Shown piece by piece: positions 1-7,751 of a DNA stretch of 64,000 nucleotides. Below the pieces are notes generated by a model, which searched no databases, was not told the DNA's origin, and was given only the letters and a program-made list of their open reading frames with translations. This DNA is from Halobacteriales archaeon YIM A00013 (GTDB lineage Archaea > Halobacteriota > Halobacteria > Halobacteriales > Haloarculaceae). Numbering within the stretch: the first letter of the stretch is position 1; every line of letters begins with the position of its first letter. The translations under genes and the position numbers were made by a program. The stretch covers positions 2,356,001 through 2,420,000 of the forward strand of contig JAKCFM010000001.1 of the NCBI GenBank assembly GCA_025041195.1, given 5' to 3'.

Positions 1-84
1 TAACCTTTTGTCAATCAGATGTTTTTTCTATCAATTCGGGTTCGGAGGTGGGCGTTCACGAGGCGTACAGTTACTACGCTATTC

Positions 85-864
85 CTAGGATGTAAGTTTA
101 TCGAAGGTTTTTTCGGCCCAAACGATACCGAACTCTGGCCCTTCTTCCCGGTAGGCAGCGCTGTCAAGCACGCTGAACGGGGTTGGGATTGTTACGTCGT
201 GTTTGATGGCACCACAGGCGAGCTCTGCGGCGTCAGTAACGCTCGTTCTGCCGGTGGCAACCTCCCGGGAAAGATCGTCGAGTCGGGGTTCGACGCGCTC
301 GCCAGCGTCTTTCCAGGCGGTAAACAGCGCTAGGTGGTCGTCAGCGAACCGTTCGAACTGGGGTTGGGTGTAGAGCCCTCGATAGGCATCGAAGAGGGCA
401 ACGGCCAGCTGGTACGTGTCGGTTGGTCCAAGCGGGACTGCCGCGTCGAGATCGAGATAGGCCTCGCGGAAAAATCCCAGGCAGTTTTCTGGCAGAGACT
501 CGCCGATCTCACACAGCGCTTCGGCGATCAGAAACTCCACAAACGACGGTGGCGACCCTTCGAGTCTGTCCTTCACGAAAACGACCGGCGGCTCCGTCTG
601 TTTCGTCCAGGCGACACCGCCATCGCCAGGGAGTCCGATCGAAAACGGTGTTTCGAGCGTCGTTCGGAGCTGTGCTGGAGCGCTCTCTGGGAGCCATGCT
701 GGATCGTAAGCAATCGGCTCGATTCTATCAACCACCAAGCCCAGCTCCTCCGCTCTGGCGGTTTGTAACGTCTGAAAATCGGGCGTGTTAACGATGAGTG
801 CTCCTGGCGCAGTCGACGATCTGACGGCGTCTACTGGTTGCGATACGTCTCGCCGGTCAAACAT
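85..864 (-). CDS. Conserved haloarchaeal protein of unknown function
   Basis: This encodes 259 residues of acidic, soluble protein with no signal peptide or membrane segment. I do not recognise a catalytic motif. The start is supported by a TGATG junction with the upstream microprotein gene, where stop and start share one base, so the two are probably translationally coupled. From memory it resembles a haloarchaea-only family of unknown function that begins with a similar MFD-x-R-D motif, possibly DUF7089, which I cannot verify here. Coding is judged from length, haloarchaeal composition and the coupled start. The overlapping reading frames on the other strand look like shadows. Confidence 0.7.
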   Translation of the reverse strand: MFDRRDVSQPVDAVRSSTAPGALIVNTPDFQTLQTARAEELGLVVDRIEPIAYDPAWLPESAPAQLRTTLETPFSIGLPGDGGVAWTKQTEPPVVFVKDRLEGSPPSFVEFLIAEALCEIGESLPENCLGFFREAYLDLDAAVPLGPTDTYQLAVALFDAYRGLYTQPQFERFADDHLALFTAWKDAGERVEPRLDDLSREVATGRTSVTDAAELACGAIKHDVTIPTPFSVLDSAAYREEGPEFGIVWAEKTFDKLTS

Positions 865-950
865 CAGGCGAACAGTACTCCAACGACGACGAGCGACAGG
901 ATCAATGATCCACTAACTGTCCCAAGGACGACCTTCGTTGCCATGCTCAT
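864..950 (-). CDS. 28-residue single-span membrane microprotein
   Basis: A 28-codon frame starts ATG AGC ATG GCA (a second ATG two codons later is an alternative start). It encodes a short Lys-containing N-terminus followed by about 22 hydrophobic residues (VVLGTVSGSLILSLVVVGVL and a few more), which is a single transmembrane helix. Its TGA overlaps the ATG of the downstream 259-residue gene by one base (TGATG), a typical sign of coupled translation. Function is unknown. It could be a small membrane partner of the downstream protein or a coupling leader. Coding is inferred from composition and overlap only. Confidence 0.55.
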   Translation of the reverse strand: MSMATKVVLGTVSGSLILSLVVVGVLFA

Positions 951-1137
951 ACGCCCAACTCACACTCCTTGCGGCTAACTATGTTGTGGTTCGATACCAT
1001 CCTCGATCGTGTATCCTCGGAGATAGTTTTTCATACGATAGGTTATTGGTATTACTACACGGATGAGAAATTCGAGTGAGAATGCGGTGGTGTCCGTCTG
1101 TGACCGCGATCAGAGTTCATGGGGACCCACTCGGTTC

Positions 1138-1479
1138 ATGGCCGTGGGGACGCCCGTTCAGATCGGCGTGGCAGAGGCAGAACAGGTGCTCTGTAGCGGA
1201 CCGATATCGATCGCGCAGCTGATTACAATCGGCCTGGGACTAATATCGACGTATTTGATACTCAAAGGAGTCCTTCGGTTGATGGTGGGTGTCGACAACG
1301 CGGGCGCGACGGAACTCGTTGGCAGCGATGGAATCCGACGGACCAAAGCCGCGCCGGCCTACGGTCGTCGGCAGGCTCGCGGCGGGATCTACTCTGTTGT
1401 TGCTGCACTGTTGCCAACAATCGTCCCGGTGGTGCTGGGAGTGATGGGAATCAATGTGATTAGCTGTCTGTTTCCGTGA
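1138..1479 (+). CDS. Small two-span membrane protein
   Basis: This is about 113 residues if started at the internal ATG (MAVGTPVQIG). An upstream in-frame ATG at 1063 would add 25 residues that look non-conserved. Two hydrophobic stretches are visible, around LITIGLGLISTYLILKGVL and near the C-terminus (VVAALLPTIVPVVLGVMGI), joined by a basic loop. Two cysteines lie outside the helices, one in the N-terminal segment and one at the C-terminus. I recall similar short membrane proteins in haloarchaea, but no function can be assigned. Confidence 0.6.
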   Translation: MAVGTPVQIGVAEAEQVLCSGPISIAQLITIGLGLISTYLILKGVLRLMVGVDNAGATELVGSDGIRRTKAAPAYGRRQARGGIYSVVAALLPTIVPVVLGVMGINVISCLFP

Positions 1480-1520
1480 TGGGATTGAAAAAATTGGGTT
1501 TCGTTCGATAGCCAGGTTTC

Positions 1521-2132
1521 TCAGTTTTCGTTCGATAGCCAGGTTTCGGGCATCTGAATGACGTAATGGCCGTTTTCCTGGAGGGCAATGATATACTCTT
1601 CTCTGCCGTAGAGTTCCATCAAATTGAGCTCATACTGCCCGGGTTCGACGATCTTGATCGACTCGAACTGATCGTTGAGTTCGGCTCTGAGTTCGGCGAG
1701 ATCGGGTTGTTCACCGGTCGGTTCGCGAATCACGCGCCCGTCGCTTGGCGGCGGTGATGGTCCTGTCGGAGTGGAATCGTCGGTCTCGGGGAGTTGATCA
1801 GGATGGACGAACTCGGATCGAGCCGTTGCCTGTGCCGAATCTTCGGGTCGTTCGGGAGCAGCGGACGCAGACTCAGATTGTTCTGTCTCTGTAGTGTCGC
1901 TGGACTCAGTGTGCTGTCCAGTCATCAACTCTCGCATCATCGACGTGGCACGGCCCACGTGGGTACCGACGGCTCCTCCCCTGGGTTGGGGTGGTTCTTC
2001 GGTGACGCCATCGGCGTCCGAATCTTCCGGCTTAAACTGAAACGTTGTGCCGCCACAATCCGGACAGCCCGACAACATCTCCTTTGAACCATCTCCAAAT
2101 ACGCATCCGCAGTTCGTACACTGGTGTGGCAT
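1521..2132 (-). CDS. oapC: OapC/ArvC-like zinc-ribbon protein
   Basis: This 203-residue protein begins with a zinc ribbon: C5-x2-C8 (CTNCGC) and a second knuckle CPDCGG near residue 23. A low-complexity acidic, Ser/Thr/Pro-rich linker follows, then a folded C-terminal domain (about residues 140-200). It is the last gene of the leftward set oapA-oapB-oapC. In Haloferax this trio flanks an orc gene at an origin (hence 'origin-associated protein'), and the homologues are also called ArvA/B/C after their role in extracellular vesicle formation. Family and context match; the exact biochemical role of the zinc ribbon is unknown. Confidence 0.8.
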   Translation of the reverse strand: MPHQCTNCGCVFGDGSKEMLSGCPDCGGTTFQFKPEDSDADGVTEEPPQPRGGAVGTHVGRATSMMRELMTGQHTESSDTTETEQSESASAAPERPEDSAQATARSEFVHPDQLPETDDSTPTGPSPPPSDGRVIREPTGEQPDLAELRAELNDQFESIKIVEPGQYELNLMELYGREEYIIALQENGHYVIQMPETWLSNEN

Positions 2133-2150
2133 TAGCGCTCGGTTCGTCTC

Positions 2151-2525
2151 TTACTGGGTTACGAGTGCTCGAATCAAGTTTTCGTCCTTGTGAAGCGTCT
2201 CGATGCGGTTCGCTGGTCCTATCACGGTCAGTTTGTTCGGCGGGTTGCGCCCGAACAGACGGCTGAACAGTCCTGGTTGGCTCTCCTGTTGGGGGTAGCT
2301 CTCGATTTCAATCCCGGTAAACTCGTCGGGACTGATCTCATTCATCGTCACTTCGATGAGCTTTGACTCCTCGTCAGGAGAGAGTCCTTCTTCAAGGATG
2401 ACGATGTTGCCGTCGCGGACACCATCGATAATCAACCGGATTTTTTCCATGCTCCGGAGGCTCTGCATCCGCTCTCGACTAACGAGATCGATCTGCACCC
2501 CATCAGTCATCGTTATGTCAGCCAT
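2151..2525 (-). CDS. oapB: DUF2073 family protein OapB/ArvB
   Basis: This 124-residue protein opens MADITMTDGVQIDLVSRERM, typical of DUF2073 proteins found beside Era-like archaeal GTPases. It is predicted soluble, with a mixed alpha/beta pattern and a basic loop near FSRLFGRNPPNKLTVIGPA. It sits 5 bp after the GTPase gene and 18 bp before the zinc-ribbon gene, so the three form one operon. The constant pairing suggests it acts with the GTPase, perhaps as effector or regulator; that is inference. Confidence 0.82.
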   Translation of the reverse strand: MADITMTDGVQIDLVSRERMQSLRSMEKIRLIIDGVRDGNIVILEEGLSPDEESKLIEVTMNEISPDEFTGIEIESYPQQESQPGLFSRLFGRNPPNKLTVIGPANRIETLHKDENLIRALVTQ

Positions 2526-2530
2526 CTAGT

Positions 2531-3748
2531 TCACCCAAAGTACTCCGCTATCTTATCGTAGACCTCCTCCATATTTTCTCCTTCTAGTGCAGACAGTGGG
2601 ATCACCTCGTGTTGTGGGAACGCATTGACGATACGTTGAATGCTTGCATCGTCAAGATCGATCTTGTTCGCGAAGATCAAGACCGGAAGATCACGACTCT
2701 CGATGATACCGACGAGCATTGTGTTCACCTGTGTGAACGGATCGCTCGTGCTATCAAGGACGTACACCACGCCGTCGACGTCCTCACGCAACCAGTGCAT
2801 CGCTTCTGCGACGCCTTCAGTTGCCTCACGAGAACGCCGGACGGCGTCCTCTTTGTTCATATCGTGTTCGAGAAATTCGTTGTAATCGACTTTTGTCGTG
2901 ACGCCCGGTGTGTCCACGATGTCGATCGTCACTGTCGAGCCGTTTCGTTTTATCTCGACGTTCTCCTTGCGGCGGGCTCGCCTGGTTTCGTGTGGAACGT
3001 GACTTTCGGGACCGACCGCATCGCCAGTCCAGTCGCGCGCGATCCGATTGGCGAGCGTCGTGTTGTGAACTACGAGCCCTGAGCCTGTGGTGAACGTGTG
3101 GTGTTCGGGGACGGTCAGATCGTAAATGTACCCCGTGTATGACGTGGGTTCGATAGCACGCACGGTGTCCCAGGTCAGTGAATAGTCCGCGACGGGGGCT
3201 GCGCGCGAGGCGTGTGCTACTGCACCGCCATCGGTGGACAGTCGAGTGTCATCCGTGAACAGTCGAGATGGTTGTGTCGAAACGGAAGCCACAGTGGCTC
3301 CCACTGATAGCTCGCGGGCTGGAATCTGTGTTGGCCCCTCACTACCGGCGACGATAAACGGATGTGCAGGGCTCACTACCACGTCTCTGCCCGTTTGTGT
3401 CTCAACCCGGAACAGCTGGCCGTCGTAGGACTGGCGGAACACGTGCGAGACGGTCGCCGGAACGATCTGCTCGGATTCCGTCAACGCTGGGACCCGAATG
3501 CCGGCGTCCGCACAGGAAAGCCAGGTCTCGTTGGAAGCAGAGCTCACATCGGTGGCATCCGGACACCGTCGTTCGGCGGTTGAGAACACCGACTCTATTG
3601 GCATTCGGGTACCATCCGCGAGCAACACCTCCTCAGTTGCCCTGAGACACTTTCCTGCGTTCGGTGGCCCATAAATGCCTATCCGCCTCGGCTCGCCCCC
3701 CGAGAACAGTCGTGAAATACTGTCTTTTATGCTCGCTATCAGACCCAT
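2531..3748 (-). CDS. oapA: Era-like GTPase OapA/ArvA interrupted by a mini-intein
   Basis: The precursor is 405 residues. Residues 1-33 are the N-extein ending in the P-loop GPPNAGK. Residues 34-229 are an intein, and residue 230 onward (TTLANRI) completes the Walker A motif. After splicing the host would be about 209 residues, a Ras/Era-type GTPase with DTPG (G3) in VDIVDTPGV and the G4 motif NKID in FANKIDLDD. In haloarchaea this GTPase lies beside the origin and orc gene, and its homologue ArvA is needed for extracellular vesicle formation. GTP binding requires the intact P-loop, so activity should depend on splicing. Confidence 0.9.
   Translation of the reverse strand: MGLIASIKDSISRLFSGGEPRRIGIYGPPNAGKCLRATEEVLLADGTRMPIESVFSTAERRCPDATDVSSASNETWLSCADAGIRVPALTESEQIVPATVSHVFRQSYDGQLFRVETQTGRDVVVSPAHPFIVAGSEGPTQIPARELSVGATVASVSTQPSRLFTDDTRLSTDGGAVAHASRAAPVADYSLTWDTVRAIEPTSYTGYIYDLTVPEHHTFTTGSGLVVHNTTLANRIARDWTGDAVGPESHVPHETRRARRKENVEIKRNGSTVTIDIVDTPGVTTKVDYNEFLEHDMNKEDAVRRSREATEGVAEAMHWLREDVDGVVYVLDSTSDPFTQVNTMLVGIIESRDLPVLIFANKIDLDDASIQRIVNAFPQHEVIPLSALEGENMEEVYDKIAEYFG
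3062..3649 (-). other. Mini-intein (196 residues) in the GTPase P-loop
   Basis: The element begins with Cys34 directly after the Walker A Lys (GPPNAGK/C) and ends with the His-Asn pair followed by Thr as +1 residue (VVHN/TTLANRI). Block A is CLRATEEVLLADGTRMPIES. Block B is the SPAHPFIV segment, with the usual His. Block F is YDLTVPEHHTFTTGSG. At 196 residues and with no LAGLIDADG motif visible, it lacks a homing endonuclease domain. The boundary codons are AAG (Lys) then TGT (Cys) at 3652-3647. Such splicing elements are common in haloarchaeal replication proteins, but one in this GTPase is less familiar to me. Confidence 0.9.
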
Positions 3749-4046
3749 CCTAACGCGCTCCTCCCACGGCCAGTGGCCGCGTATACCCCAATACCCAAGC
3801 CGATGTACTTAAGCGTGCGTCAGACAACCATATTTTAGCTTTGGTATTATATTTGCTACGTTTCATATGTGGTCCTATTTCAATCGGGCTACCTTCGATT
3901 AATTGCTCGGGCCCCATTGTATTATCAGTTGGTTTTCAGTGGACCTGAAAGTGGTCTAGGTCGTGTAATACCTGCGATCGCTGTTCTCGATCTGTGTGCA
4001 GAGTTACCGACAGGATATCTGTAGTTTACGTGACGTCTCACCGTTA

Positions 4047-4075
4047 CCCCCCCACCCCTTCGTTTCCACTGGAAC
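4047..4075 (-). repeat. Origin recognition box 1 with G-run
   Basis: Read on the minus strand this is GTTCCAGTGGAAACGAAGGG followed by GT and seven G. It matches box 2 almost exactly in the opposite orientation. The TTCCAGTGGAAAC core plus GGGGT is the haloarchaeal ORB pattern bound by Orc1, and the trailing G-string is a halophile-specific extension. Confidence 0.85.
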
Positions 4076-4129
4076 GCTCACAGCCGTCTCCGCAACCAAC
4101 GAAAATCGGTTGTATCTGACGGTAACTAG

Positions 4130-4300
4130 TGGTTTTTCGGCGTGTTTGCGGTTGAAAGATATTGAACTAGCGCTAGTTAGCTTAGCGAAAAAACGAACTA
4201 GCTAGAAAGCAGCCTAGAAATAAAGAAAATAAAATAGTGCGTTTTCTTTCTCTTCCACGGTTGTGGTTTAGGCTCTTATCTAATAAAGATTCCCCTATCT
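4130..4300. other. AT-rich duplex-unwinding region of the origin
   Basis: This stretch between the inverted boxes is strongly AT-rich, with runs such as GAAATAAAGAAAATAAAATA and short CTAG-type repeats (GCTAGTTAGC, GAACTAGCTAG). It is the obvious candidate for initial strand opening. Limits are approximate and assigned by base composition only. Confidence 0.65.
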
Positions 4301-4348
4301 AGCTAGCGTCGAGGGTGGAGGGGGGACCCCCACCCCCGTTGATTTCGA

Positions 4349-4376
4349 CTCCAGTGGAAACGAAGGGGTGGGGGGG
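4349..4376 (+). repeat. Origin recognition box 2 with G-run
   Basis: CTCCAGTGGAAACGAAGGGG then T and seven G on the plus strand. It is the inverted partner of box 1 across the AT-rich region. A preceding cluster of G and C runs (GGGGGACCCCCACCCCC at about 4321-4337) may form further structure. Confidence 0.85.
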
Positions 4377-4689
4377 TCTAGTGTGGGCTGGTAGCAAGCA
4401 CCGTGTCAACTTACCGCATTCTAGCAGATCAGTCTCCGCAACGGGACGTTCATCAATCAAACTGTAACTCCTGAAATGATTGCTACCGTCACCAGGTAGA
4501 TGCCTATTGCCAACCTTATTGAACGGGATGGGTCTGTACACCGACCCACCATAACCGACTGAACCATAACGCTTAATTAGGATCTCTACCTGTTGTTCCT
4601 CTGCGTCAGGTGGACATCGGATGTTCAACCGACACGGTGTAGACACGCTATATCGATAGATTACCACGGATATGAAGATTGCGCGTCCC

Positions 4690-4712
4690 GTTTCCACCTG
4701 AAACGGAGGGGT
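4690..4712 (+). repeat. Divergent origin box upstream of orc1
   Basis: GTTTCCACCTGAAACGGAGG then GGT. It keeps the dyad TTTCCA/TGAAA and the GAGGGGT tail but lacks the long G-run. It ends 11 bp before the orc1 start, so Orc1 binding here could also autoregulate orc1 transcription; that is inference. Confidence 0.7.
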
Positions 4713-4723
4713 ATGTGTAAGGA

Positions 4724-6241
4724 ATGACCGAGACTAATGGAGACGGCGATACCGAGCCACTGTTCGAAAGTGCATCCGTTCAGTCTACAGAAGACGACGA
4801 CAGCGGACCGCCAGCGCAGGATACGCTCTTTGATGGCCTTCCGAGCGAACAGGACGCATCACGAGGACTGTTTGACGATCTATTGAGTGGTGAACCAATT
4901 TTCGAGAACAAAGAGGTACTCCGACCCTCGTACACACCACGACGACTTCCGCACCGTGAAGAACAGATCAACAACATGGCCACGATTCTCGTGACCGCAC
5001 TTCGTGGCGAAACGCCGTCGAATATTCTGATCTATGGAAAAACTGGAACGGGCAAAACTGCCTCGGCGAAGTTCGTCAGCGAAGAACTTGAGAGCACCTC
5101 CGAGAAGTACGCCGTCCCGTGTGACGTGCAGTACATCAACTGTGAGGTAACTGACACGCAGTATCGTGTACTCGCCCAACTTGCCAACACGTTCATCGAC
5201 GAAAATGAGAAGTATATCGAAGAGCGGTTGTCGACGCTCTCTGCGCTTCACGAACGCGCGAGCGAGAATACAGACGCGCTCGAAGACACCGCGTTCGAGT
5301 CGGTGAGCAGCATCGATGACAGAATCACGGAGCTCGAAGCCGACCGCGAACGCTTCGAGAGCGTCCCAATGACTGGGTGGCCGACTGACCGGGTGTACAC
5401 CACATTTTTCGAGGCTGTCGAGTACGACGAACGAGTTGTCGTGATCATGCTCGATGAGATCGACAAGCTCGTCGAGAAAAGCGGTGATGACACCCTGTAT
5501 AACCTCTCCCGAATGAATTCGGAGCTTGAGAACTCTCGCGTCTCGATCATTGGCATCTCCAACGATCTCAAATTCACCGACTTTCTTGACCCTCGTGTCA
5601 AATCCTCACTCGGCGAAGAAGAGATCGTGTTTCCACCGTATGATGCCCCACAACTCCGTGATATTCTTCAGCATCGTGCGGAAGTGGCGTTCAAAAACGG
5701 AGCGCTCTCTGATGGCGTTATTCCGCTGTGTGCTGCGTTTGCCGCACAAGAACACGGTGACGCCCGCCGTGCGCTCGATCTGCTACGCACGGCTGGAGAG
5801 CTTGCAGAACGAGACCGGACGGATTCGATTCAGGAAGACCACGTTCGACAGGCCCAGGAGAAGATCGAACTCGACCGGGTGGTCGAAGTTGTCAGAACGC
5901 TTCCAACCCAATCGAAGCTGGTTCTCTACGCGATTATTTTGCTAGAGCGTCAGGGTGTCAGAAACATCAACACCGGCGAGGTGTTCAACATTTACAAACA
6001 GCTGTGCGCAGAGATTGGCGTCGACGTGCTTACACAGCGCCGCGTCACTGATCTGATCAGTGAACTCGATATGCTCGGCATTGTCAACGCAGTTGTGGTT
6101 AGCAAGGGTCGCTACGGACGCACAAAAGAGATGAGCCTCTCCGTTCCACTTGAGGATACGGAGACGATCTTGCTCAGTGATTCACGACTCGCGGATGTAG
6201 AACAGGCCCAGCCGTTCGTTCAGGCGCGATTCGACGAGTGA
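4724..6241 (+). CDS. orc1: Orc1/Cdc6 replication initiator
   Basis: This 505-residue AAA+ initiator binds origin boxes and recruits the MCM helicase. Walker A is GKTGTGKT (about 105-112) and Walker B is VVVIMLDEIDK (about 238-248). A sensor-type ISNDLKF and an arginine-rich LDPRVKSSLG segment follow, with a C-terminal winged-helix region (about 400-505). A helical, charged insertion lies between the Walker motifs (about 160-215), which I associate with the haloarchaeal Orc1 that sits at the main origin. The gene begins 11 bp after an origin box and lies divergent from oapA, supporting its assignment as the cognate initiator of this origin. Confidence 0.95.
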   Translation: MTETNGDGDTEPLFESASVQSTEDDDSGPPAQDTLFDGLPSEQDASRGLFDDLLSGEPIFENKEVLRPSYTPRRLPHREEQINNMATILVTALRGETPSNILIYGKTGTGKTASAKFVSEELESTSEKYAVPCDVQYINCEVTDTQYRVLAQLANTFIDENEKYIEERLSTLSALHERASENTDALEDTAFESVSSIDDRITELEADRERFESVPMTGWPTDRVYTTFFEAVEYDERVVVIMLDEIDKLVEKSGDDTLYNLSRMNSELENSRVSIIGISNDLKFTDFLDPRVKSSLGEEEIVFPPYDAPQLRDILQHRAEVAFKNGALSDGVIPLCAAFAAQEHGDARRALDLLRTAGELAERDRTDSIQEDHVRQAQEKIELDRVVEVVRTLPTQSKLVLYAIILLERQGVRNINTGEVFNIYKQLCAEIGVDVLTQRRVTDLISELDMLGIVNAVVVSKGRYGRTKEMSLSVPLEDTETILLSDSRLADVEQAQPFVQARFDE

Positions 6242-6242
6242 G

Positions 6243-6980
6243 TCAGGGAGCAACCAGGCCAGCTCCACCGCCGATCTGTGCTGGCGTGGTTCCAATCGGC
6301 CCTGCGGTGATCGTTTTCAACAGCAGTCGGATCTCGCCGAGATACGGGATCCGGAACTTTGCGGTGCCGATAATCCACGATGGCTTGACGGGTTCGGACA
6401 ACCCCGCCACCTGATCGTATCTGTCATTCTCAACTTTGTTGTCACCCTTGGTGATGAATCCAGCGTGGGGTGCCGGACAGTTTGCCAACTCCTGGCAGTT
6501 CTGAGCCCCGTTTAGATAGTCCTTGTTCGCCTTATCGTACCAGTTTTCACCCGAATCTACCCAGAATCGTGCGCGGTGAATGATCGGTGTTTCAAACTCG
6601 TTTCCGTCCGGCTCATAAATAATTACGTCGCCGTAACTGCTGAACGTCTTGTACTCATCCTCTTTTGCCACCTGAAATGGAACGACGCCGGTGGATGATC
6701 CATCAACAGTTACCGCGTTGTCGCCCGAAAATCGATGTTCTTCGGTCACAAAGACGAGATCGCCAGTGTTGATGTGTGGTTCCATGCTTGGGCTTTCTAT
6801 TGCCACCATCGGTGGCCACACACCACTCACGCCAAAGAGAATCCCACCGACGAGAACCACGATCGCAACTGCGCTGACGATCTCTCGTACGAATGCAATA
6901 AATCCGCCCTCTGCGTTCCACACCCGTTTTAGCCAACCGAGTGCGCCGACTGGTCCGTCGTTATCACCGGGGTCTGCCAT
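6243..6980 (-). CDS. sec11: Type I signal peptidase (Sec11-like, family S26B)
   Basis: This 245-residue membrane enzyme cleaves Sec signal peptides outside the membrane. One N-terminal transmembrane helix (IVSAVAIVVLVGGILFGVSG) is followed by the box with the nucleophile Ser (ESPSMEPHINTGD). The GDVIIYEPDG segment comes next, then the His-containing IIHRA box that replaces bacterial Lys in archaeal and eukaryotic enzymes. TKGDNKVENDRYD follows with the conserved Asp residues. It converges on orc1 with 1 bp between the stop codons. The C-terminal hydrophobic stretch ends in GGGAGLVAP. Confidence 0.9.
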   Translation of the reverse strand: MADPGDNDGPVGALGWLKRVWNAEGGFIAFVREIVSAVAIVVLVGGILFGVSGVWPPMVAIESPSMEPHINTGDLVFVTEEHRFSGDNAVTVDGSSTGVVPFQVAKEDEYKTFSSYGDVIIYEPDGNEFETPIIHRARFWVDSGENWYDKANKDYLNGAQNCQELANCPAPHAGFITKGDNKVENDRYDQVAGLSEPVKPSWIIGTAKFRIPYLGEIRLLLKTITAGPIGTTPAQIGGGAGLVAP

Positions 6981-7142
6981 TACCTCCCAATGTGGCTCAT
7001 CTCGTTTGAAGCTTCTGGGTTCTGGTTACTCCGCCCGCACGTGATGGCTGTGACGACCCATCACCTGCCCTGCGATAGCTGGCGTTGCTCCACCAGAGAA
7101 AGTGATGAAAACCCGGGCACTGCACGCTGTTGAACACAGAAT

Positions 7143-7164
7143 CTCCAGTCGAAACGAAGGGGTG
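7143..7164 (+). repeat. Isolated origin-box-like sequence downstream of orc1
   Basis: CTCCAGTCGAAACGAAGGGG then TG matches box 2 over nearly its whole core with one substitution (GTGGAAAC to GTCGAAAC) and lacks the long G-run. It lies about 2.8 kb from the main boxes, in the short gap between the signal peptidase and GNAT genes. The rest of the 6981-7219 gap shows no gene. Confidence 0.6.
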
Positions 7165-7219
7165 TTGACGCCGCTCTTGACAGTCGGGACGGTCGCGATC
7201 GATGGGGCTGCGAGCGGGG

Positions 7220-7606
7220 TTAGGAAGAATCGAGCCGATACCGGAGTGTTTTGGTTCCCTCGAACGTTGGGCCGTTGCCGTCGCGTTCGAATGCTGAGTT
7301 TTCGACGGCCTCTTTCGTCTGCGAGTCGGTCGCCGGTACCAGCAGTTCTACTGCCATTCCTTCTTTGTGTGCAAATCGGATCGGTTCGTCGAGCAACTCT
7401 TCACAGATGTCTTCGGTCCCCTCAAGCTGGGTGATATGAACCGTATCGCGTCGGGCGTCGAAACTGACGAATCCTTTCACGGTGTCGTCGGTTGCAGCGA
7501 CCCGCACGGTTCGGTCATGAACGAGGTTCCGCATGACATCGCGTGGTGCCCCTGTTTTCGAGGCAAGTTCGTCTGCATCGGCTTCGGTGGCGTCCCGAAT
7601 CTGCAT
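7220..7606 (-). CDS. GNAT-family acetyltransferase-like protein
   Basis: This is 128 residues when started at MQIRDATEADADELASKTGA. An upstream in-frame ATG would add 20 residues that do not fit the family. The N-terminal IRDATEADADEL pattern and the later strand-helix pattern (VKGFVSFDARRDTVHITQLEG, then ELLDEPIRFAHKEGMAVELLVPA) suit a small GNAT fold. The acetyl-CoA loop motif (Q/RxxGxG/A) is not obvious, so activity is uncertain. The substrate is unknown. Confidence 0.65.
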   Translation of the reverse strand: MQIRDATEADADELASKTGAPRDVMRNLVHDRTVRVAATDDTVKGFVSFDARRDTVHITQLEGTEDICEELLDEPIRFAHKEGMAVELLVPATDSQTKEAVENSAFERDGNGPTFEGTKTLRYRLDSS

Positions 7607-7751
7607 ATCTGGTGTAGGGTTCTCTATCAGTATAAAGCCCCATCGGTAGTGACACCTGATCGGCAAGGTTTCGGGTATACAGGGTACTTATGGCCCGCCG
7701 GTCGGTAGCCTCGACAATGAGCTATTCGAACGCGGAGGGGGGAGTCGAATA

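Larger units (their letters stand above)
3749..4723. other. Chromosomal replication origin (oriC) between oapA and orc1
   Basis: This 975-bp gap without a convincing gene lies between divergent oapA and orc1, the arrangement of the main haloarchaeal origin. It contains two near-identical origin recognition boxes in inverted orientation (4047-4075 and 4349-4376) with long G-runs facing outward, an AT-rich stretch between them, and a third divergent box just upstream of orc1. The two reading frames that cross it (3996-4205 and 4299-4697) run through the boxes and are rejected as genes. Origin identity is inferred from this layout; firing has not been shown. Confidence 0.85.

Noticed and set aside
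4299-4697. 132-residue open frame on the minus strand in the origin
   Set aside because: It runs through origin box 2 and its G-run, has no haloarchaeal composition or recognised motif, and starts just before box 3. The frame at 3996-4205 is rejected for the same reason.
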